DNA of 64,000 bases. Source: JAWKZG01 sp041396125 (GTDB taxonomy: Bacteria > Pseudomonadota > Gammaproteobacteria > Competibacterales > Competibacteraceae). The notes beneath the pieces are model-generated. The model searched no databases and was not told the DNA's origin. It saw only the letters and a program-made list of their open reading frames with translations. Where the stretch lies: contig JAWKZG010000006.1 of NCBI GenBank assembly GCA_041396125.1, positions 62,001 through 126,000 on the forward strand. The letters are read 5' to 3'. Position 1 is the first letter of the stretch. Each line of letters begins with the position of its first letter. Positions 1-8,965 of this stretch are shown here, one piece after another. The translations under genes were made by a program, and so were the position numbers.

Positions 1-61
1 GCTGTGTAATAACAGCTTCTGAATCGTATGCCGTGTTGTCTGAGCTGCAGTCGGCTGATTT

Positions 62-1351
62 TCAGACGCCAGATGAGTCTTTTATCTTGTTGATGCCCAG
101 CGCTTTCAGCAGATATTTTTCATAAACAGGCTCGGTGATGCCTTTGCGTACTTTGCGCATAAAATATTTTTCGAACGCAATTTTCGCAACATGTACCCAC
201 TTGCCTTCCGCTACCCAGGCGACATTGCGCGGCGGGAGCTGCGGCATGGCGACAAAAGCAACCCCTGTATTGCCCATATCCGCCAGGCAGATGGCATTCC
301 AGGTGGCTTCTGTCAGAGTGTTGTTGCCGTCCAGTACCGCCCGAATATTATGCGCGACGGCGCGGACCATGCTTTCGATCATATAACCGGTCTTGGGGAT
401 GCCGGTGGGCACTGGCGTAGCCTCCGGTGGTGCAATGGCAATACAGACCCCGATGCCCCAGACATTGTTGTAACCGGGGTTGCGCTGATGCTGGTCAACC
501 AGAATAAAACCGCGCGGATTGGTCAGTTTGTCGATTCCACGCACCGCATCCACACCGGTGAAAGCGGGCAGCAGCATCGAGTAATGGAATGGCAGTTCAT
601 GCCGTTTTTTCTCCTGTCCCTCGGCATCGCATTCAATGACGTACATGCGATCTGCTTCAATGCGTTCGACTTTGGCGTTGCAGATCCATTTGATATCGCG
701 TTCGCGCAGGCTTTTTTCCATCATGCCTTTACTGTCACCGACGCCGCCCAGGCCCATGTGGCCGATATACGGCTCCGCTGTGACAAAAGTCATAGGAACC
801 CGGTCACGAATTTTGCGTTTCCGCAGATCATTATCCATGATGAAGGCATATTCATAGGCGGGGCCGAAACAACTGGCACCTTGCACCGCACCGACCACCA
901 CCGGACCCGGTTGCTGCACAAACTGCTGCCAGGCCTGTTCCGCCTTGGCAGCATGATCAACGTGACAAACGGACTGCGTATAGCCGTCCTGCACTGGGCC
1001 CAAACCAGGCACTTCGTCGAATGCGAGTCGCGGTCCGGTGGCGATCACCAGATGGTCATAGCTGATGCTGCGGCCGTCAGTGAGTTCAATCATACTGACG
1101 TCGGGATGGACCCGCTTGGCACCGCAGGTGATAACCTGTATCCCTTTGGGCTCGAGGGTTTCGACCAGCGGAATCTTGATCTGCTCGGGTTTTCTCCAAC
1201 CCACGGCCACCCAGGGATTGGACGGTACAAAATGAAAGGTTTCGCTGTCCGAGACAACAATCACCTGGTCGTCATCTCGCGCCCGTTCGCGCATTTCGTA
1301 AGCCATTGAAACGCCGCCTATCCCGGCGCCCAAGACAATAATCGTTGACAT
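62..1351 (-). CDS. sqr: Sulfide:quinone oxidoreductase (type I)
   Basis: This 429-residue flavoprotein would oxidise sulfide to sulfur or polysulfide at the membrane and pass the electrons to quinone. The N-terminal Rossmann motif GAGIGG (residues 8-13) binds FAD, and the stretch FVPSNPWVAVGW and the C-terminal motif TPVPTGIPKTGYMIESM are hallmarks of the family. Three cysteines, C129, C161 (in GASCFGPAYE) and C355, sit almost exactly where the redox-active Cys128/160/356 triad lies in the Acidithiobacillus ferrooxidans enzyme, which supports true sulfide oxidation rather than a generic NADH dehydrogenase. Length is normal. It is transcribed alone, away from the DUF2058 gene, with a long AT-rich upstream region containing a candidate FNR-like box. 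Confidence 0.9.
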   Translation of the reverse strand: MSTIIVLGAGIGGVSMAYEMRERARDDDQVIVVSDSETFHFVPSNPWVAVGWRKPEQIKIPLVETLEPKGIQVITCGAKRVHPDVSMIELTDGRSISYDHLVIATGPRLAFDEVPGLGPVQDGYTQSVCHVDHAAKAEQAWQQFVQQPGPVVVGAVQGASCFGPAYEYAFIMDNDLRKRKIRDRVPMTFVTAEPYIGHMGLGGVGDSKGMMEKSLRERDIKWICNAKVERIEADRMYVIECDAEGQEKKRHELPFHYSMLLPAFTGVDAVRGIDKLTNPRGFILVDQHQRNPGYNNVWGIGVCIAIAPPEATPVPTGIPKTGYMIESMVRAVAHNIRAVLDGNNTLTEATWNAICLADMGNTGVAFVAMPQLPPRNVAWVAEGKWVHVAKIAFEKYFMRKVRKGITEPVYEKYLLKALGINKIKDSSGV

Positions 1352-1567
1352 GATATTATCCTTCGGTAATTAAAGGTTCAAAGCTATCCTCAGTGCTGAG
1401 TTATCATCCGTTTCCGTAGCGTTGAAAGCCTATTCTAATTCTTTAATACTGGCCTTCTGGCATTAAGCAGGCGAAAATATGAAAAGCCGTATTATTAAAT
1501 TACACCAATAAATTATAATAATCTAATTTATTTTTTAATAATATTATAGGTGGGCATGACGTTTACA

Positions 1568-1581
1568 TTGATTCTCGTCAA
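1568..1581. promoter_or_regulatory. Candidate FNR/Anr-like binding site
   Basis: TTGAT-TCTC-GTCAA matches the FNR consensus TTGAT-N4-ATCAA at 9 of 10 positions. It lies 217 bases upstream of the sqr start. A site of this quality can occur by chance in AT-rich DNA, so this is suggestive only. Confidence 0.35.
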
Positions 1582-1633
1582 GTTTATGACATTACATCGC
1601 ATGGCAAGTCAGGCCCGAATGATAATCGCCCAG

Positions 1634-1660
1634 GGTGTGACTTAAACGGATAGTCACACC
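1634..1660. repeat. Perfect 9-bp inverted repeat upstream of the DUF2058 gene
   Basis: GGTGTGACT at 1634-1642 and AGTCACACC at 1652-1660 form a perfect dyad with a 9-base spacer, about 90 bases before the DUF2058 start codon. It could be an operator or an mRNA leader hairpin. A short T run follows at 1677-1682, so a weak terminator is also possible. Confidence 0.45.
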
Positions 1661-1750
1661 GTATTATGGCGTTGGGTTTTTTGGGTTAGCCGTTTTCTAA
1701 AGCTACTATGTGGATACGGGAAGGACCGTATTGCAGGAGTCAAACTAATT

Positions 1751-2317
1751 ATGTCGTCTTTGCGTGAACAATTGCTGAAAGCAGGGCTGGTGAGCGAGGA
1801 GCAGGTCAAACGCAGCGAAACCGGCAAGCGCAAGCAGAAATATCAGGGGCAGAAGGATCGCAAGCTGGCACAGGAAGAAGCCGCTAAACGGCGTGCCGAA
1901 AAAGAGCGTCTGGCGCAGGAAGAGGCCGCTAAGCGCGAACGTGATCAGGCCCTGAACAAGCAGCGCGACGCCAAACAGAAACGGCGAGAGGAACTGGCGC
2001 GCATCCGCCAGCTGCTCAGTAAGCACCGTAAAAACGATCCCAATGCCGAGTTGCCGTATAACTTTCAGTCCGGCAAGGTGATCCGTAAAGTGCGCGTGAC
2101 CGCACAGCAGCAAAAGCAGCTCGGTGCCGGCCGTTTGGGGATTGTGCGTAACCCGCAGGATGAGTTCGATTTCGCCTTGCTGCCGCGTGAGATTGCATTG
2201 AAAATCGGCGAGATCGAACAGCGTGCGCTGGTGGTGTTATATGACGAAGGAGCACCCGACGAGGAGGATGACTGGGGCGACTGGGAGTGGCCGCAGGAAG
2301 ACAGCAGTACCGGCTAG
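1751..2317 (+). CDS. DUF2058 (YaiL-type) nucleic-acid-associated protein
   Basis: This 188-residue protein starts with the family signature MSSLREQLLKAGLVSEEQVKR. A very basic, charged helical stretch of lysine, glutamate and arginine (about residues 25-85, likely coiled coil) follows, then a compact C-terminal domain ending in an acidic tail. This is the architecture of the gammaproteobacterial DUF2058/YaiL family, often labelled polynucleotide-associated; no enzymatic activity can be read from the sequence. The start is preceded by GCAGGAGTC, a good ribosome-binding site. Its last four bases overlap the convergent DUF1992 gene, so the two 3' ends are interlocked. Confidence 0.85.
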   Translation: MSSLREQLLKAGLVSEEQVKRSETGKRKQKYQGQKDRKLAQEEAAKRRAEKERLAQEEAAKRERDQALNKQRDAKQKRREELARIRQLLSKHRKNDPNAELPYNFQSGKVIRKVRVTAQQQKQLGAGRLGIVRNPQDEFDFALLPREIALKIGEIEQRALVVLYDEGAPDEEDDWGDWEWPQEDSSTG

Positions 2318-2685
2318 TCGTCCGGCCGCGCCAGTTTTTGGACGAGTTGCCGGGTATAGCCCTCGTCCAGGCCGGCATTGTTGCCACGCGCTGCTTCCAG
2401 TCTGGTACGCAGTACCTGCAGACGGGTCAGCGCGCGGCAGTATTCGTCAGGGTCCTCAATCTGCAGCAGTAATTCCTCCGCAGTGTGAATTTCCCGGTGC
2501 AGTTCCAGTTCCGGCGGCAAAAAGCCGGAATTTTTTAAAATCCGGTAAGCGGCCCGTAATGCCGGTGGAATCATGCTGTCATCGTCCAGCTGCAGGGGAC
2601 GGCCCGCACCCTGCAGATTGTTCAGTTCACCGCGCTCAATGGCTTGCTGGATATGCTGTTCGGCCAGGTGATCTATGATGCTCAT
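2314..2685 (-). CDS. DUF1992 (DnaJ homologue subfamily C member 28-like) protein
   Basis: A 123-residue protein beginning MSIIDHLAEQHIQQAIERGELNNL followed by GAGRPL, the characteristic opening of the DUF1992 family (bacterial YhdN-like, related to the conserved region of DNAJC28). No J domain is present, so co-chaperone function is not implied. Its role is unknown. It is the last gene of a minus-strand run with the aminotransferase and the radical SAM enzyme, 39 bases after the latter, and it overlaps the convergent DUF2058 stop codon by four bases. Confidence 0.85.
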   Translation of the reverse strand: MSIIDHLAEQHIQQAIERGELNNLQGAGRPLQLDDDSMIPPALRAAYRILKNSGFLPPELELHREIHTAEELLLQIEDPDEYCRALTRLQVLRTRLEAARGNNAGLDEGYTRQLVQKLARPDD

Positions 2686-2724
2686 GGTGTGCTGGGAGTG
2701 GGGTTAAAAATTATCCGGTTGCAC

Positions 2725-3786
2725 TTATACGTCGGTTGTTTCGTATTTTTTCAGTAAAACACCTTCGCTGCCACAACAGCTGGCCGCACATTTCTTGACC
2801 GCATGCAGGTCGGCAGCTGTCCGGCTTAAATAGCTGGCAACGGGCAGATTTTCGCTCGCGCAGTCGCAACCTTTATCATCGTAAACATAAACATTGCGCA
2901 GACCGACTACCCGCGCCGCATCATGCGCCTGCCATAAACTGGCGCTGGGCGTAGGTGGCAGATGGCTGAGCCGGTAAGCCGGGAAAAATTTGGTGATATG
3001 CCAGGGGCTGTCGGCACCAAGATGATTATAAATCCATTCGGCAATGCCGCGCAGCTCGGCTGGATCGTCGTTTTTGCCAGGGATAATATTAGTGCGGGTT
3101 TCAACATGAAGACCCAGTCCGGCAGCTGTTTTGATGGATGCCAGTACCTGTTCAACCCGCGCCGCGCCACAGAGTTCGCGGTAAAAATCATCGCGCAGGC
3201 TTTTGATATCGGAGCACAACACATCAATGTGCGGTGCCATCAGCTGCAGGGCCTGATCGGTTACAAAGCTGTTCGAGACATAGACGGTGTACAGGCCGGC
3301 GGCGCGTGCGACCCGTGCAGCATCCAGCACATATTCCAACCACACGGCAGGCTCGGAGTAGGTGAATGCAATGCCTTGTGCAGCATGTCGCTGCGCCGCT
3401 GCAATCAGCTCGTCCGGCTTAGCGTAAGCGGCTGTAGATTGGCCTCGTGCCAGTTGGTCTAGCGCCTCCACCCCCCAGGAAATATCCAGGTTGTGACAGC
3501 CTTCACAACGAAAACTGCAGCCATAACTGCCTACTGACAAGACCTGCGTACCAGGGCGGAAATGACGTACTGGCTTACCCTCAATCGGCCCCAGATCGAT
3601 AGCGGAGATAATGCCGTAAGACAGGTTATACAGCGTGCCGTGCCGATTCACATGAGCCTGGCAGAAACCGCGCTGGCCATGTTTTAGCCGGCAGCGCCAC
3701 AGGCACAGATGGCAGCGTGTGCGGCCATCGGGCAACTGTTCCTGCAGCCGGGTCGGCATTAATTGGTACTGGCTGGGGGCATTCAT
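2725..3786 (-). CDS. amrS: AmmeMemoRadiSam-system radical SAM enzyme
   Basis: A 353-residue PflA-like radical SAM protein. The [4Fe-4S]-SAM motif CX3CX2C is C90, C94, C97 (CSFRCEGC). An N-terminal cysteine cluster (C25, C28, C32, C42, in RCHLCLWRCRL and GFCQ) is typical of AmrS, the partner of the AMMECR1 and Memo proteins. The downstream barrel motifs FTYSEPAVWLEYVLDAA and TVYVSNSF also fit. The C-terminus carries additional cysteines (C307, C309, C333, C337, C338) that could bind a further cluster or metal. Neither AMMECR1 nor Memo is encoded in this window. It sits 20 bases downstream of a class III aminotransferase, probably in one transcript. The substrate of this family is unknown to me. 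Confidence 0.8.
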   Translation of the reverse strand: MNAPSQYQLMPTRLQEQLPDGRTRCHLCLWRCRLKHGQRGFCQAHVNRHGTLYNLSYGIISAIDLGPIEGKPVRHFRPGTQVLSVGSYGCSFRCEGCHNLDISWGVEALDQLARGQSTAAYAKPDELIAAAQRHAAQGIAFTYSEPAVWLEYVLDAARVARAAGLYTVYVSNSFVTDQALQLMAPHIDVLCSDIKSLRDDFYRELCGAARVEQVLASIKTAAGLGLHVETRTNIIPGKNDDPAELRGIAEWIYNHLGADSPWHITKFFPAYRLSHLPPTPSASLWQAHDAARVVGLRNVYVYDDKGCDCASENLPVASYLSRTAADLHAVKKCAASCCGSEGVLLKKYETTDV

Positions 3787-3806
3787 GATTTATTTATCCG
3801 TGCCTG

Positions 3807-5141
3807 TTAGCGCAGCGCATCGCTGATCGCGCCGCTGAGTTTGTCGACCAGTTCGTCGATATGCGCCGGTGTGACGATGAAAGGCGGTGCCAGCAGGACG
3901 TGATCACCGTGCTGACCGTCGATGGTGCCGCCCATGGGGTAACACATCAGACCGCGCTGCATGGCGGCTTTTTTGATTTTGCTATGCAGTTGTTTGGCGG
4001 GATCGAACGGTTCTTTACTGTCACGGTCAGCGACCAGTTCCACCCCGATAAACAGGCCACGCCCCCGGATATCGCCAACATGGGGATGCTGACCGAGCTG
4101 TTCATTCAGGGTGTCGGTCAGGTAACGGCTTTGGCGGCGTACATTATCCAGCAGGTGTTCGTTTTCAATGGTTTGCTGTACGGCCAGTCCGGCAGCGCAT
4201 ACCGTGGGATGACCCATATAGGTATGGCCGTGCTGAAAAAAGCCCGAGCCGTCGCGGATGGTGTCATAGATTGTGCGTGAGGCCAGCATGGCACCGATGG
4301 GCTGATAGCCCGCCCCCAGGCCTTTGGCGATTGCCATCAGATCCGGCGCAACGCCGTCCTGTTCACAGGCGAACAGCGAACCGGTACGGCCCATGCCACA
4401 CATGACTTCGTCCAGAATCAGCAGTACGCCATACTGGTCGCAGATCTCGCGGATGCGTTTCAGATAGCCTGGCACAGCCGGCACGGCACCCGCTGTTGCG
4501 CCGACGACGGGCTCACAGATAAACGCCATCACGCTGTCCGCACCCAGTTCCAGAATTTTGCTTTCCAGTTCGTTGGCTGCTCTGAGTCCGTAGGCTTCCA
4601 GCGATTCATCTGCGGCCGGGTCACGATACGCATAACAGGGGGCGATATGATGCGATGCCATCAGCAGCGGTTTAAACTGCTGCCGCCGCCATTCATTACC
4701 GCCGACCGCCAGTGCGCCCAGAGTGTTGCCGTGATAACTCTGGCGTCGGGCGATCAGATGCCGTCGCTGCGGCTGGCCGCGTTCAACAAAATACTGCCGC
4801 GCCAGTTTCAGGCAGGCTTCGACCGCTTCCGAGCCGCCACTGACGAAATAAACCCGTTCCAGCTCACCCGGTGCGCGCTCGATGAGAAAATCCGCCAGCT
4901 GTTCAGCCGGTTCGGTGGTAAAAAAACCGGTATGGGCATAGGCCAGTTTATCCACCTGGGTTTTGATGGCGTCGATGATGGCAGGGTGATTATGGCCCAG
5001 ACACGACACCGCTGCGCCACCTGATCCGTCCAGATAGCGTTTGCCTTCGCTGTCGATCAGATAAGGGCCGTCACCGCTGACGGCAAGTGGTGGCTGAACC
5101 CGGGTTGAGCGATGGAATACGTGTGACATGGCTGCTCTCAA
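3807..5141 (-). CDS. Class III PLP-dependent aminotransferase
   Basis: A 440-444 residue fold-type I aminotransferase of the omega-amino-acid/adenosylmethionine-8-amino-7-oxononanoate group. The PLP phosphate-binding region is VSGGSEAVEACLKLARQY, the aspartate contacting the pyridine nitrogen lies in LILDEVMCGMGRTG, and the Schiff-base lysine is in AIAKGLGAGYQPIGA. HTYMGHPTVCAAGLA is the usual class III signature. The start at 5141 (MRAAMSHV) or at the internal ATG at 5129 are both plausible. The substrate cannot be deduced. It heads the apparent operon with the AmrS-like enzyme and the DUF1992 gene. Confidence 0.85.
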   Translation of the reverse strand: MRAAMSHVFHRSTRVQPPLAVSGDGPYLIDSEGKRYLDGSGGAAVSCLGHNHPAIIDAIKTQVDKLAYAHTGFFTTEPAEQLADFLIERAPGELERVYFVSGGSEAVEACLKLARQYFVERGQPQRRHLIARRQSYHGNTLGALAVGGNEWRRQQFKPLLMASHHIAPCYAYRDPAADESLEAYGLRAANELESKILELGADSVMAFICEPVVGATAGAVPAVPGYLKRIREICDQYGVLLILDEVMCGMGRTGSLFACEQDGVAPDLMAIAKGLGAGYQPIGAMLASRTIYDTIRDGSGFFQHGHTYMGHPTVCAAGLAVQQTIENEHLLDNVRRQSRYLTDTLNEQLGQHPHVGDIRGRGLFIGVELVADRDSKEPFDPAKQLHSKIKKAAMQRGLMCYPMGGTIDGQHGDHVLLAPPFIVTPAHIDELVDKLSGAISDALR

Positions 5142-5357
5142 TGGTCGCGTGCAAGATATTTTTTCGGGCTGCGGCGAATGCGGTCACGGTAGGCAGGAGA
5201 GGGTGCTACAGTCCGGTATTGCAAGCACGTAGCCGTATGTATCCTATTATAACAGTTGCGGGCAAGTCGCGGCCTGCGTCATATTCAGCAACAGTGACAT
5301 TGCCTTGGCAAATCGCCTAGAATGACCGGCTTTTTTCAAACCAGAAAGATGAGTGTG

Positions 5358-6456
5358 ATGCAAGAATTAAATCCTTATTTTAACCAGATTGAAGACCTGC
5401 AAGGACGTGTCGAGTCCTTGAGGGGGTATCTTTGACTTCGAAACCAAACAGGAACGCCTGACTGAAGTCCAGCGCGAACTGGAGCAGCCGGATATCTGGA
5501 ACAATCCAGAGCGGGCCCAGGCATTGGGTAAAGAGCGGGTTCAGCTGGAAAATGTCGTGCTGTCGCTGGAGCAACTCGGGCAGGGGCTGAGTGACGCCGC
5601 CGAACTGCTTGAACTGGCCGCAGAGGAAAACGACGAAGGCGCGGTGAATGAGCTGATCCAGGATCTGGAGCGCTATGAAACCCGCGTCGCCGGGCTGGAA
5701 TTCCAGCGTATGTTTGCCGGTGAGACCGATGCCTGTAATGCCTTTCTGGATATCCAGGCGGGTTCCGGTGGCACCGAGGCACAGGACTGGGCCGAGATGC
5801 TGCTGCGCATGTATCTGCGCTGGGGCGAGGCACATGGCTTCAAGACCGAATTGATCGAAGTGTCACCCGGCGAAGTCGCAGGCATTAAAAGCGCCACGAT
5901 CCGGTTTGAAGGTGATTATGCCTACGGCTGGCTGCGCACCGAAACCGGTGTGCACCGGCTGGTGCGTAAATCGCCGTTCGATTCCGGTAACCGCCGCCAT
6001 ACTTCATTTGCGGCGGTGTTCGTATCACCCGAAATTGACGACGAAATCGATATCGAGATCAATCCGGCGGATTTGCGGATTGATGTCTATCGCGCGTCCG
6101 GGGCTGGCGGTCAGCACGTTAACCGGACCGAATCGGCCGTGCGTATCACGCATTTGCCCACCAATGTCGTCACGCAATGTCAGAATGACCGCTCCCAGCA
6201 CAAAAACAAAGATACGGCGATGAAACAGCTCAAAGCCAAGCTGTACGAACTGGAGCTGCAAAAACGCCGGGCTGAATCGCAGGTGCTGGAAGACAGCAAG
6301 GCTGACATCGGCTGGGGCAGTCAGATCCGGTCCTATGTGCTGGATCAGTCGCGCATCAAGGATTTGCGTACCGGGGTCGAAACCAGCAATACCCAGGCCG
6401 TGCTGGACGGCAGTCTGGATCAATTCATCGAAGCCAGTCTGAAAAGTGGATTGTGA
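5358..6456 (+). CDS. prfB: Peptide chain release factor 2, with programmed +1 frameshift
   Basis: Release factor RF2 terminates translation at UGA and UAA. The gene opens at ATG 5358 and runs 25 codons to CTT, followed in frame by TGA at 5433-5435. The canonical slippery site AGGGGGTATCTTTGAC (5421-5436) is present, with the internal Shine-Dalgarno AGGGGG, so a +1 shift at CTT-T continues the frame at GAC 5434. The full product is 365 residues, the same as E. coli RF2. The tripeptide anticodon SPF (SPFDSGNRRHTSF) and the peptidyl hydrolysis motif GGQ (SGAGGQHVNRTESAVR) are intact. In the family low RF2 raises frameshifting, giving autoregulation. lysS follows after 16 bases. Confidence 0.97.
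5421..5436 (+). promoter_or_regulatory. prfB programmed +1 frameshift signal
   Basis: The sequence contains the Shine-Dalgarno-like AGGGGG, three bases of spacing, the slippery CTTT and the in-frame TGA stop followed by C. It matches the bacterial RF2 recoding site exactly and is distinct from the apparent indel errors elsewhere in the window. Confidence 0.97.
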
Positions 6457-6472
6457 TTAACAGGGTAACCGC

Positions 6473-7969
6473 ATGAGCGAGCAAGATAGCAAGCAACACC
6501 AGGAAGACAATAAACTGATCGCAGAACGGCGCAGCAAGCTGGCGGCCTGGCGCGAACAGGGCAAGGCTTTTCCCAATACTTTCCGGCGTGACAGTCTGGC
6601 GCAGGAGCTGCAGCAGGCGTTCGGCGAGCGGGAAAAAGCCGAACTGGAAGCGCTGGATCATCAAGCCAGCGTGGCCGGGCGCATCATGGCCAAACGCGGG
6701 CCGTTTCTGGTGTTGCAGGACAGTTCCGGCCGGATTCAGCTGTACGTTGACCGTAAAACCCTGCCAGCGGACGTGCTGGAGGCCATCAAGCATTGGGATA
6801 TCGGTGACATCGTCGGTGCCAGCGGCCCGGTGCATAAATCCGGCAAGGGCGATCTGTATATCTATATCCGCCAGGCCACACTGCTGACCAAATCACTGCG
6901 GCCGTTGCCGGAAAAATACCACGGTATGACCGACGTTGAGCAGCGTTACCGGCAGCGCTATGTCGATCTGATCATGAGCGAAGAGACCCGGCGTGCGTTC
7001 ACTATCCGGGCGGCGGCGGTGGACTATATCCGGCGGTTTTTCAGCACGCGTGGTTTTCTGGAAGTCGAAACACCTATGATGCAGCCGATTCCGGGCGGCG
7101 CGGCGGCGCGTCCGTTCGTAACGCATCACAATGCTCTGGATATGGCGCTGTATCTGCGTATCGCGCCCGAGCTGTATCTCAAACGCCTGGTGGTTGGTGG
7201 CTTCGAGAAAGTCTTCGAGATCAATCGCAATTTCCGTAATGAAGGCTTGTCTACCCGGCATAATCCCGAGTTCACGATGCTGGAATTCTACTGGGCCTAT
7301 GCCGATTACAACGATTTGATGGACTTGACCGAAGAGCTGCTGCGCGGTCTGGTAGAAGCCACGCTGGGCACAACCCAGGTGCATTATCAAGGACAGAGTT
7401 TCGAGTTCGGGGCACCGTTTCAGCGGCTCAGTCTGTTTGACTCAATCCTGCACTACAATCCAGACATTACTGCGGCGCAGCTGAGCGATCTGACACAGGC
7501 GCGGGCACTGGCCGAACAACTGGGCATCAAGCCGAATGCAGGCGTCGGTCTGGGTCAGGTGCAAACCGATATCTTCGAGCACACCGTTGAGCATCGGCTG
7601 CTGAATCCGACCTTTATCACCCAGTATCCGACCGAAGTCTCGCCCTTGTCGCGGCGCAATGACGACAACCCGGACGTGACCGACCGGTTTGAGCTGTTTA
7701 TCGGCGGGCGCGAAATAGCCAATGGCTTTTCCGAGCTGAACGACCCGGACGATCAGGCCGAACGGTTTCGCGAGCAGGTGGCGGCCAAGGATGCCGGTGA
7801 CGAAGAAGCCATGCATTTCGATGCCGACTATATCCGGGCGCTGGAATACGGCCTGCCGCCGACAGCGGGGGAGGGAATCGGGATTGACCGGCTGGTGATG
7901 CTGTTGACCGATTCCGCCTCGATTCGCGATGTCATCCTGTTTCCGCATCTGCGCCCAGAGAGTGTCTAG
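6473..7969 (+). CDS. lysS: Class II lysyl-tRNA synthetase
   Basis: This 498-residue enzyme charges tRNA-Lys. An N-terminal OB-fold anticodon-binding domain (about residues 60-165, with VAGRIMAKRGPFLVLQD and IQLYV) precedes the class II catalytic core. Motif 1 is in GFLEVETPMMQPIPGGAAARPF, motif 2 in FRNEGLSTRHNPEFTMLEFY, and motif 3 in GEGIGIDRLVMLL. Length and motifs are those of bacterial LysS. It follows prfB by 16 bases, the conserved prfB-lysS arrangement of gammaproteobacteria, and is probably co-transcribed with it. Confidence 0.97.
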   Translation: MSEQDSKQHQEDNKLIAERRSKLAAWREQGKAFPNTFRRDSLAQELQQAFGEREKAELEALDHQASVAGRIMAKRGPFLVLQDSSGRIQLYVDRKTLPADVLEAIKHWDIGDIVGASGPVHKSGKGDLYIYIRQATLLTKSLRPLPEKYHGMTDVEQRYRQRYVDLIMSEETRRAFTIRAAAVDYIRRFFSTRGFLEVETPMMQPIPGGAAARPFVTHHNALDMALYLRIAPELYLKRLVVGGFEKVFEINRNFRNEGLSTRHNPEFTMLEFYWAYADYNDLMDLTEELLRGLVEATLGTTQVHYQGQSFEFGAPFQRLSLFDSILHYNPDITAAQLSDLTQARALAEQLGIKPNAGVGLGQVQTDIFEHTVEHRLLNPTFITQYPTEVSPLSRRNDDNPDVTDRFELFIGGREIANGFSELNDPDDQAERFREQVAAKDAGDEEAMHFDADYIRALEYGLPPTAGEGIGIDRLVMLLTDSASIRDVILFPHLRPESV

Positions 7970-8025
7970 CGCGCGGCCAGCGTTGCCCGTTATTTGGCGT
8001 ACTGACGTGCTGCCAGCCGGCTCTG

Positions 8026-8787
8026 ATGCTTGAGTCTGTGCTGCTGGCAGTGCGCTTGTCGCTGCCCGAAGCCGGCTTGCTGGCGCTGCTCATGTTTCTG
8101 TCCGGAATCGTGCGCGGGTTTACCGGCTTTGGTTCCTCTGCCCTGGTGGTAACCAGTATGGGTCTGATTACGCCAGCGCGCGAGCTGGTGCCGATGATGA
8201 ATCTGCTGGAGATTCTCGCCAGTTTGCATCTGCTGCCGCGGGTGTGGCGTCAGATTGACTGGTCTGTGATCGGCTGGATCGTGCTGCTGGGTTTTCTGAC
8301 CGTACCGCTTGGGCAATGGGTGTTGCTGTTGCTGCCGGTTGCGCCGATGCGGCTGCTGGTGTCAGTACTGGTGCTGACTGCAGCGCTGCTGTTATGGCGT
8401 CAGCGTGAACCCTGGATGGCACCGAACGCGCGCACCTGGATGGCAACCGGGGCGGTGGCTGGCCTGATGAACGGGCTGGCTGCGGTCGGCGGTATGGGTG
8501 CGATGCTGATGTTTCTGGGCACCCGTATACCGGCGCTGCAAATACGCGCTACCTTGATCGGTTTGCTGTTTATTATGGGTATTTATGCCGCTTCGGTCGC
8601 GCTGGCGAACGGTCTCATGAACAGCGTGATCGCTGCCCGTGTCGGCTTGATGATCGGGCCGCTGGTGCTGGGCGTTATGCTCGGCAGTCACTGTTTTACG
8701 CGATCGCAGCCGGCGTCATTTCGGCATTTGACACTTTTGCTGATGATTATTCTGGCACTGTGCGGAATTGTGCATAGCCTGCTGTAA
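8026..8787 (+). CDS. TSUP (TauE/SafE) family membrane permease
   Basis: A 253-residue, very hydrophobic protein with about eight predicted membrane segments and the two-repeat architecture of the TauE/SafE family. The N-terminal GIVRGFTGFGSSALVV is a family-typical glycine-rich segment, echoed by NGLAAVGGMGAMLMFL at the start of the second half. Members export sulfite, sulfoacetate or related organosulfur anions. A link with sulfide oxidation is an inference from the sqr gene in the same window. It lies 56 bases after lysS and may be read from that transcript. Confidence 0.8.
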   Translation: MLESVLLAVRLSLPEAGLLALLMFLSGIVRGFTGFGSSALVVTSMGLITPARELVPMMNLLEILASLHLLPRVWRQIDWSVIGWIVLLGFLTVPLGQWVLLLLPVAPMRLLVSVLVLTAALLLWRQREPWMAPNARTWMATGAVAGLMNGLAAVGGMGAMLMFLGTRIPALQIRATLIGLLFIMGIYAASVALANGLMNSVIAARVGLMIGPLVLGVMLGSHCFTRSQPASFRHLTLLLMIILALCGIVHSLL

Positions 8788-8868
8788 CAGGCCGGCATGA
8801 CCCCGCAATACTACCGCTTGAATCTGAACTATGTGCGGTAGCGACAGTCTGCTGAAGTAGCTTTAGAT

Positions 8869-8888
8869 GCTGTTTCAGAAACAGCTTT
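8869..8888. terminator. Possible hairpin after the TSUP gene
   Basis: GCTGTTTC at 8869-8876 and GAAACAGC at 8878-8885 are perfectly complementary, so a 6-bp stem with a 5-base loop can form, followed by only three T residues. It could be a weak terminator between the TSUP gene and the RND operon. Confidence 0.35.
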
Positions 8889-8965
8889 CGCTTGTGTATT
8901 GGCGCATTCAGAGCACCCGAATGAACCCATAAATTGCTGACTTGGCCGACCTGACCTATTAATCG

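Larger units (their letters stand above)
1352..1750. other. AT-rich divergent intergenic region between sqr and the DUF2058 gene
   Basis: About 400 bases without a coding region, AT-rich around 1480-1560. It must carry the promoters of both divergent genes. I see a candidate FNR-like site at 1568-1581 and a perfect 9-bp inverted repeat at 1634-1660, listed separately. Confidence 0.7.

Noticed and set aside
191..1309. Long plus-strand open frame opposite sqr
   Set aside because: It is the complementary frame of a conserved oxidoreductase, lacks family signatures and has an improbable residue mix.
5375..5835. Two long minus-strand frames across the prfB start region
   Set aside because: Both are antisense to conserved RF2 sequence; the plus-strand gene with its frameshift signal accounts for the region.
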